A stretch of DNA of 11,352 nt from Treponema sp. (GTDB taxonomy: Bacteria > Spirochaetota > Spirochaetia > Treponematales > Breznakiellaceae), in the NCBI GenBank assembly GCA_031275035.1, contig JAISPH010000002.1, positions 1 through 11,352 of the forward strand. Reading direction: 5' to 3'. The position numbers were made by a program, and so were the translations under genes. Below are positions 6,589-11,352 of this stretch, in pieces; within the stretch, counting starts at the first letter, position 1; each line of letters opens with the position of its first letter. The notes below the pieces were generated by a model. It saw only the letters and a list, made by a program, of their open reading frames with translations, did not search any database and was not told the origin of the DNA.

Positions 6589-9278
6589 AGCACATCCTCA
6601 AGATCCAGCGGCTTTCCCACGTGGCCGTTCATCCCGGCGTCAAGGCATTTCTCAATATCCTCCCGGAAAACATTGGCGGTCATGGCGATAATGGGAACCG
6701 CCTTTCCGATGTTTCTCCGGTACTCAAATTCCCGGATTTTGCGGGTCGCCTCGTAACCGTCCATTTCCGGCATCTGGACATCCATAAATATCATTTCGTA
6801 CTTGTCCGGCTTTTCCTCAAAGAGCCGTACCGCTTCCCTGCCGTTTTCGGCGCAATCTATTAAAAGCCGGGTCGGTTCCAGAAGGGTCTGGACAATTTCC
6901 CGGTTGATATCCACGTCTTCGGCCAGCAGTATGGCGTGTCCCTCAAAGTTGTCTTCCCTTGTTTGGCTCGTCTCTTCCGCCGCGAGAATATTGTTTAAGC
7001 CCAGGCATTTATTAATAGTGTCGATGATATACGAAGGAAACAGGGGCTTGGACAGGAATTTGTTCACCCCCGCCTCCCTGGCCTCCTGCTCAATTAGGTT
7101 CCACTCCGTGGCGGATATCATGATTACTACCGATTTTTGTGTTTCGCCGATCCGATCGCCTGACAGTTCCTTTATCCTGCGGGTTGTTTCTATGCCGTTT
7201 ATCCCCGGCATCTTCCAGTCTATAAAATAGATATCGTAGGGGCCGTCTTTTTCTATTTTGGCAACCGCCTCTTCGCCGCTTGAAACGGTATCGCAGGTAA
7301 AGTTGAATTGCTGCGCCATATCGGAAAAATACTCCCGGATATACAGATCGTCGTCCACCGCAAGGATACGCATGTTCTCCCAGGCCAGCCTGCTTCCCAG
7401 AAGGCCGTCCTGAATTTCCGTATCCGCTCTGGCCTGTATGGTAAAGGCGAAGGTAGATCCCTTGCCCGGTTCCGATTCCAGCCAAATTTTGCCGCCCATC
7501 ATTTCAACAATACGTTTGGAGATGGCAAGCCCCAGTCCGGTGCCGCCGAATTTCCGGGAAGTGTTACTGTCCGCCTGCTCAAAAGAGGTAAACACGCGGG
7601 TCTGCTGTTCCGGGCTGATCCCTATCCCCGTATCGCTTACCTCTATCTGTATGGTACATAACCCGTCGGTTTCCCGGATGAAGCGGGCGTTAAGTTTTAT
7701 GGAACCATGTTCGGGAGTGAACTTTACCGAGTTGCTCAGAAGGTTGGTGATAACCTGGGCCAGCCGCTGATCGTCGCCGATAAGGAAACGGGGTATACGC
7801 CGGTCTATGTAGACAGAAAAAATCTGTTTCTTTTCATCAATCCGGAAATTGATGACATTGGCAACCCGTTGAAGCATCTTTTCAAAATCGAAACTGATGT
7901 ACGAAAGTTCAAGTTTGTTGGCTTCAATCTTCGACATATCGAGAACATCGTTGATAACCCCCAAAAGGTGGCTGGAGGCGTTTTCGATTTTCGCCAGACA
8001 GGCGTCCTTCCGTTCAATGTCGCCGGTGGATTTTGCGATGGAAGTCATGCCGATTATGGCGTTCATAGGCGTGCGGATCTCGTGGCTCATGTTGGCAAGA
8101 AACTCGCTTTTTGCCCTGGTTCCCGCAAGGGCGTCTTCCCGGGCCTGAACCAGACTCTGGATCTCTTCGTTCCGTACCAGGGCGTTGGCCAGGAGGAGGC
8201 TGCCGGAGCGGAGTATGCTTACCTCGTCATCGGAGAAAATCCGTTCTTTGCGGGTGTCATCAAAACTGACAAAACCCCAAAAGGCGTTCTGCAGAAAAAC
8301 GGGAATGGTTAAAAGGGAACGGATATCGTAATCCACAAACTGGATTCGCTCTTTGCTGTCCAGGGAACCGATGGGGCCGTTGATACATTTCCCGCTGGAG
8401 AGAACATCTTCCCACCGGGGAAGGCTTTCCCGGTAAGAAAATTCCAGCATGTCTTTCGGGTTCTTGTAGCTGATCCCGCTGCCCGCGGTCCACGAACAGA
8501 CCCTGGTATAACACAACAGATCGTCTTTCCAAAAATTCCGCCAGATGTTTATGTGTTCGACTTCAAGATCCCGGGCCATCATCCCCATGCTCTGTTCCAT
8601 AACATAATCAAACTGATCCGCTTCCGACGAAAGGAGCAGCGCCGCGGCGTTGTTGACCACGTGGAGCAGCTTGTCCTGCCGGGCAAGCTGGGTTCCCGCT
8701 TCATCCGCCTTGTTTTTTTCCTGCAGGTATATCTTGCTCTGGAACAGAATAACTACGCCAATGAAAAACCCGGAGACAAGAACCGAAAGAATATTATCCC
8801 CAACCTGGTGGATCGGGTCAAGTTTATTGACAAGCCGGGGGTATCTAAAACCGGCATAATAACAGGCAACAATGAGAATGATGTGGGTAACGAGGAACAG
8901 TACCCTTGCCTTTCCCCGCAAAAGGAGGAAGATGGCAACGATGGACAACACAAAAAAGGCCGTCATGCCGCCCGCTACCCCGCTGAGGGAGAAGAAGGCG
9001 GCGGGGAAGAAGATATCGCAAAGTACCAGCAGGGTTATCCAGGTTCCAAGCTTGTAGAGGTGGAAACAGTTGCAAACGAACATCAGGGCGCCGATCAAGA
9101 AAATAATACCGATCATGATGAGGATAAGGGAGCCCGTAAGACCCATGGCGATCCGGGCCATCGTCGTCACCAGGGAAGCCGCCATGCCGACAAGGCATAT
9201 TACGTTTATCATTCTGGCGTTCAGGGAAAGTTCGTCGGAAAATATGTATTTATCTATGAATTTTTTGAACATTTTCAT
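6561..9278 (-). CDS. Membrane hybrid histidine kinase: 6 TM, GAF, HisKA, HATPase, two receiver domains
   Basis: This protein is 905 residues from ATG 9278. A GTG directly before it, at 9281, is an alternative start and sets the numbering used here. About six membrane helices fill residues 23-183. A GAF-like domain follows (about 205-370; [20 protein letters not shown] near its end), then a helical linker. The kinase core has H400 ([14 protein letters not shown]), N-box residues N513/N517, G1 DTGIGI (550-555) and G2 GGTGLGLAI. Receiver 1 has D643-D645, D688 ([11 protein letters not shown]), S723 and K745. Receiver 2 has E788/D789, D834 ([11 protein letters not shown]), T868 and K890. All key residues are present, so both receivers look functional. 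No Hpt or DNA-binding domain is present, so output needs a separate phosphotransfer partner. The GAF domain or the membrane helices may sense the signal. The target pathway is unknown; its place between two sugar transporters suggests nutrient sensing. Confidence 0.95.
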   Translation of the reverse strand: MKMFKKFIDKYIFSDELSLNARMINVICLVGMAASLVTTMARIAMGLTGSLILIMIGIIFLIGALMFVCNCFHLYKLGTWITLLVLCDIFFPAAFFSLSGVAGGMTAFFVLSIVAIFLLLRGKARVLFLVTHIILIVACYYAGFRYPRLVNKLDPIHQVGDNILSVLVSGFFIGVVILFQSKIYLQEKNKADEAGTQLARQDKLLHVVNNAAALLLSSEADQFDYVMEQSMGMMARDLEVEHINIWRNFWKDDLLCYTRVCSWTAGSGISYKNPKDMLEFSYRESLPRWEDVLSSGKCINGPIGSLDSKERIQFVDYDIRSLLTIPVFLQNAFWGFVSFDDTRKERIFSDDEVSILRSGSLLLANALVRNEEIQSLVQAREDALAGTRAKSEFLANMSHEIRTPMNAIIGMTSIAKSTGDIERKDACLAKIENASSHLLGVINDVLDMSKIEANKLELSYISFDFEKMLQRVANVINFRIDEKKQIFSVYIDRRIPRFLIGDDQRLAQVITNLLSNSVKFTPEHGSIKLNARFIRETDGLCTIQIEVSDTGIGISPEQQTRVFTSFEQADSNTSRKFGGTGLGLAISKRIVEMMGGKIWLESEPGKGSTFAFTIQARADTEIQDGLLGSRLAWENMRILAVDDDLYIREYFSDMAQQFNFTCDTVSSGEEAVAKIEKDGPYDIYFIDWKMPGINGIETTRRIKELSGDRIGETQKSVVIMISATEWNLIEQEAREAGVNKFLSKPLFPSYIIDTINKCLGLNNILAAEETSQTREDNFEGHAILLAEDVDINREIVQTLLEPTRLLIDCAENGREAVRLFEEKPDKYEMIFMDVQMPEMDGYEATRKIREFEYRRNIGKAVPIIAMTANVFREDIEKCLDAGMNGHVGKPLDLEDVLDKLRRYLR

Positions 9279-9300
9279 CACAATCGCCTGATGACTTTAG

Positions 9301-9328
9301 TTTATAACAAGTCAGTCCCCCTAAACAA
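9301..9328 (-). promoter_or_regulatory. Likely promoter of the hybrid kinase gene
   Basis: On the minus strand TTGTTT (plus coordinates 9323-9328) is followed after 16 bases by TATAAA (9301-9306), a good sigma-70-type pair. Transcription would start near 9294-9296. An AGG at 9287-9289 would then be the ribosome-binding site, 8 bases before ATG 9278 (5 before GTG 9281). The leader would be short, about 15-18 bases. Confidence 0.5.
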
Positions 9329-9359
9329 GCCCATAACGCGGGCACATCAGGGGCGGACT
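9314..9359. repeat. Nested inverted repeat overlapping the kinase promoter
   Basis: AGTCCCCCT (9314-9322) pairs with AGGGGCGGACT (9349-9359) apart from a short bulge. Inside it GCCC (9329-9332) pairs with GGGC (9340-9343) around a 7-base loop. The outer arm covers part of the -35/-10 spacer of the proposed promoter. It may be an operator, or a stem in read-through RNA from the upstream permease operon. Confidence 0.4.
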
Positions 9360-9417
9360 TCCTTGAAAATACCCTGCCGCCGCTTTTAATATTGTCCGGA
9401 TTTTATCGGTTTTTGTA

Positions 9418-9445
9418 CTTTTCCCGCTTTCATCAAGGGGAAAAG
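9418..9445. repeat. 8-bp inverted repeat (stem-loop)
   Basis: CTTTTCCC (9418-9425) and GGGAAAAG (9438-9445) are perfect arms around 12 bases. Three further pairs (CTT with AAG) form inside if G9426 is bulged out. It lies about 90 bases past the stop of the minus-strand permease. It could help end or stabilise that transcript, but no T-run follows. Confidence 0.45.
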
Positions 9446-9499
9446 GGGCGTTTCGGCTGCCCGGGTGAATCTGTTCCTGTTTTTCAGTTAACATCGGGC

Positions 9500-9513
9500 C
9501 CGGTGTAGACCGG
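9500..9513. terminator. Small hairpin just downstream of the second permease operon
   Basis: CCGGT (9500-9504) and ACCGG (9509-9513) form a 5-bp stem with a 4-base loop, 22 bases past the TGA at 9535-9537 on the minus strand. TTAAC (9488-9492) and GTTAA (9520-9524) can form an outer stem. T-rich bases follow it on the plus strand, not the minus strand, so it is a poor fit as an intrinsic terminator for the permease operon. Confidence 0.3.
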
Positions 9514-9534
9514 ACTTTTGTTAAGTAGAGTCTG

Positions 9535-10425
9535 TCATCCCTTGATCGAGCCTATCATGACGCCTTTGACAAAGTACTTCTGGAAGAAGGGATAGATGCA
9601 GAGGATCGGCGCGGAGGAAATAACGATAAGCGAATATTTAAGGAGATCCGCCAGGCCCTGCATGGCTACAGCGGTTTCCGGATCGGCAATATCGCTGGCC
9701 GCCATCTGGCTCATGATAAGGATTTCCCGCAGGAATACCTGGAGCGGGTAAAGCTCCTTTTTCGTCAGATAGATGAAGGCGTTAAAGTAAGCGTTCCAGT
9801 GTCCCACCGCGTACTGCATGGCGATGACCGCGATGACCGCCTTTGACAGGGGCAGGACAAACAGGAAAAAATATTTAAAATCGCTGCAGCCGTCTATCTG
9901 GGTCGCCTCAAGAAGCTCCTCGGGAATGGAATTGGCAATAAAAGTGCGGGTAATGATCATGCTGTAGACCGAGATGGCTCCGGGTATGAGCAGCGCCCAG
10001 ATAGTATTAAGCATGTGGAGATCCCGCAGGAGTATGTAATTAGGTATCATGCCCCCCGAAAAAAGCATGGTGAAGGTAAAGAAAAAGGTGATCACTCCCC
10101 GGTGGGGAAGGCGCTTGCGGGCCAGGGGATAGGCGCAGACAAGGGTCATGGATACATTGATGAGGGTGCCAAAGACCGTATAAAAAACCGTGTTCCGGTA
10201 ACCCATGGGAATTCTGGCGTCCTTGAACACCGCCGCGTAACCCTGAATACCCGGCTCTACCGGTAATAAAGTTACCTGGCCGGTAGAAACGGCATAAGGA
10301 GACGAGAACGAAGCGGACACGATGAAGATCATGGGATAAAGAACACTGACAAGCAGAATGAACGAGATCGCGTAAATAACGAGGTAATAAATTTTATCTT
10401 CAAAGGTAATTTTCATTTTCCGCAT
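9535..10425 (-). CDS. Carbohydrate ABC transporter permease, YtcP/LplC type (CUT1)
   Basis: This 296-residue inner-membrane protein is the second permease of a different sugar transporter. The start region, with MKITFEDKIYYLVIYAISFI and then YPMIFIVSASFSSPYAV, and the end YFVKGVMIGSIKG are typical of the YtcP/LplC lineage, which handles complex oligosaccharides in characterised relatives. About six membrane helices are visible. The EAA loop at about 171-193 reads LLEATQIDGCSDFKYFFLFV, with T in place of the second A of EAA. The ATG at 10425 lies only 2 bases after AAGGAG; a second ATG at 10416 lies 11 bases after it, so the true start may be 10416 (293 residues). It begins 6 bases after the stop of the partner permease and is clearly in the same operon. 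The substrate is unknown. Confidence 0.93.
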   Translation of the reverse strand: MRKMKITFEDKIYYLVIYAISFILLVSVLYPMIFIVSASFSSPYAVSTGQVTLLPVEPGIQGYAAVFKDARIPMGYRNTVFYTVFGTLINVSMTLVCAYPLARKRLPHRGVITFFFTFTMLFSGGMIPNYILLRDLHMLNTIWALLIPGAISVYSMIITRTFIANSIPEELLEATQIDGCSDFKYFFLFVLPLSKAVIAVIAMQYAVGHWNAYFNAFIYLTKKELYPLQVFLREILIMSQMAASDIADPETAVAMQGLADLLKYSLIVISSAPILCIYPFFQKYFVKGVMIGSIKG

Positions 10426-10431
10426 ATCTCC

Positions 10432-11352
10432 TTACCAAAGACTTGTCTCGCTCAGCTTGTTCGCCGTCTTGTTGACCAGTATTATGAGAACCAGGTTAAC
10501 CAGAGAATTGAAAAGCCCGATAGCGGCGGCATAGGAAAAATCCGTGGGCCCTCCGGCGGCAAGCCCCTGTTTGTATACAAAGGTCGATATCAGTTCACTG
10601 GTGCGGAGGTTAAGGCTGTTCTGCATGAGCCAGGCTTTTTCAAAACCCAGGGACATGATAGCCCCCAGCCTGAGGATCAGCAAAATGGTGATGGTCGGCG
10701 CCAGGGCCGGGAGATCCACGTGGAGAACCATCTTGAAGCGGGAAGCGCCGTCCACCCGGGCGGCCTCGTAGAGTTCCTCCGGTACCGAGCTAAGCGTAGC
10801 CACATAGATAATTGAGTTCCAGCCAAAACCCTGCCAGATTCCGGACCACACGTAGAGATGGGGGAAGGCGTCCGGTTTCCCGAAGATATCCGCCGCCTGG
10901 TTTCCTGTAAAGGTTTTTACCAATACCCCGTAGATTCCGTTCAGGGGATGGAAGATCTGCATGAGGATACCAACTACGACTACCACGGAGATGAAGTGGG
11001 GCATGTAGGTAATGGTCTGGAGGATCTTCTTGTAACGCCGGTTCTCTATGGTGTTAAGACAGAGGGCAAAAATGACGGGGAAAGGGAAACCGGCGATAAT
11101 ATCGTAAAGTGAAATCCGCAGGGTGTTCCCGATAACCCGTGAAAACATATACGAATTAAAAAATTTTCTGAAATTTGCCAGACCCGCCCAGGGGCTGCCC
11201 CAGATGCCTCCGAGGATGGTGTACTTCTTAAAGGCAATCTGTACCCCCAGCATGGGTATATAGGCAAAGATGATGATGTAGAGGGCAGGGAGAAGGAGGA
11301 AAAGGTAGAGCTGCCAATACCGGCCGTATTTTTTCTGCAAACCCTGACGCAT
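10432..11352 (-). CDS. Carbohydrate ABC transporter permease, LplB/YteP type (CUT1), start at window edge
   Basis: The frame gives 306 residues and its first ATG is the last three bases of the window (11350-11352). The N-terminus may therefore be complete or may extend beyond the edge; the ribosome-binding site cannot be seen. YWQLYLFLLLPALYIIIFAY followed by IPMLGVQIAFKKY is the hallmark start of LplB/YteP permeases, and a length near 300-310 is normal, so it is probably complete or nearly so. The EAA loop is intact at about 195-216 (YEAARVDGASRFKMVLHVDL). A late periplasmic segment, GFEKAWLMQNSLNLRTSE, with a GPTDFSYAAAIGLFNS region after it, is also typical. It is the first permease of the pair with the downstream YtcP-type gene. 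The matching binding protein should lie beyond position 11352. Confidence 0.92.
   Translation of the reverse strand: MRQGLQKKYGRYWQLYLFLLLPALYIIIFAYIPMLGVQIAFKKYTILGGIWGSPWAGLANFRKFFNSYMFSRVIGNTLRISLYDIIAGFPFPVIFALCLNTIENRRYKKILQTITYMPHFISVVVVVGILMQIFHPLNGIYGVLVKTFTGNQAADIFGKPDAFPHLYVWSGIWQGFGWNSIIYVATLSSVPEELYEAARVDGASRFKMVLHVDLPALAPTITILLILRLGAIMSLGFEKAWLMQNSLNLRTSELISTFVYKQGLAAGGPTDFSYAAAIGLFNSLVNLVLIILVNKTANKLSETSLW

Larger units (their letters stand above)
9279..9534. other. Non-coding gap between hybrid kinase and second transporter
   Basis: No credible gene is seen in these 256 bases. The side near the kinase holds its likely promoter (9301-9328). Hairpin-forming sequences lie at 9314-9359, 9418-9445 and 9500-9513. 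None has a convincing T-run on the minus strand, so where the upstream permease transcript ends is unclear. Because both flanking operons run on the minus strand, read-through into the kinase gene is possible. Confidence 0.7.

Noticed and set aside
7707..8312. Plus-strand open frame of 201 codons inside the hybrid kinase
   Set aside because: It is antisense to the HisKA and GAF regions and shows no motifs. It reflects codon bias on the opposite strand.
8553..9389. Plus-strand open frame of 278 codons with a charged, Gly/Glu-rich product
   Set aside because: It lies opposite the membrane and GAF part of the hybrid kinase, whose motifs are unmistakable. The product is low in complexity, has no recognisable domain, and has no suitable ribosome-binding site.
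1..11352. tRNA, rRNA, CRISPR, insertion sequence, prophage or toxin-antitoxin genes
   Set aside because: No such genes, spaced repeats, transposase motifs or terminal repeats were found on reading. The window is almost fully covered by transporter and signalling genes.

Overview
The window is a moderately G+C-rich stretch of bacterial carbohydrate-uptake and signalling genes. Several things suggest a diderm, most plausibly a spirochaete of the Treponema type. The solute-binding protein has a cleavable signal peptide (…PVFA|GG) and no lipobox cysteine, so it should be a free periplasmic protein. Two sugar-transporter permease pairs sit beside a YesM/YesN pair and a large multi-domain hybrid kinase, and start codons include ATG, GTG and TTG. 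The taxon is an inference. No rRNA, tRNA, CRISPR array, insertion sequence or phage gene was seen.

Layout. (1) Positions 1-120 hold the 3' end of a plus-strand gene, possibly the C-terminal domain of a PBP1C-type penicillin-binding protein. (2) Positions 123-3160, minus strand, hold a two-component pair: a YesM-like membrane histidine kinase followed, with a 7-base overlap, by a YesN-like response regulator with an AraC-type DNA-binding domain. (3) Positions 3161-3390 are a divergent control region rich in inverted repeats. (4) Positions 3391-6534, plus strand, hold a CUT1-type carbohydrate ABC operon: a periplasmic binding protein, a stem-loop spacer, then two permeases. (5) Positions 6561-9278, minus strand, hold a membrane hybrid histidine kinase with GAF, HisKA, HATPase and two receiver domains, convergent with the transporter. 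(6) Positions 9279-9534 are a non-coding gap with a good kinase promoter and several hairpins. (7) Positions 9535-11352, minus strand, hold two permeases of a second CUT1 transporter, of the LplB/YtcP lineage. Its binding protein is not in the window.

How the genes may work together. The kinase/regulator pair probably senses a sugar-related signal outside the cytoplasmic membrane and activates the divergent transporter operon, its own operon, or both. The binding protein captures a carbohydrate and passes it to the two permeases. Neither transporter has an ATPase gene here, so both probably use a shared MsmX/UgpC-like ATPase encoded elsewhere. The hybrid kinase has neither a DNA-binding output nor an Hpt domain, so it must signal through partners outside the window.

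I found no clear evidence of a wholly new system. The most interesting parts are the symmetric elements in the divergent control region, the stem-loop between the binding-protein and permease genes, the HAMP-less YesM-type kinase, and the hybrid kinase placed between two different sugar transporters.
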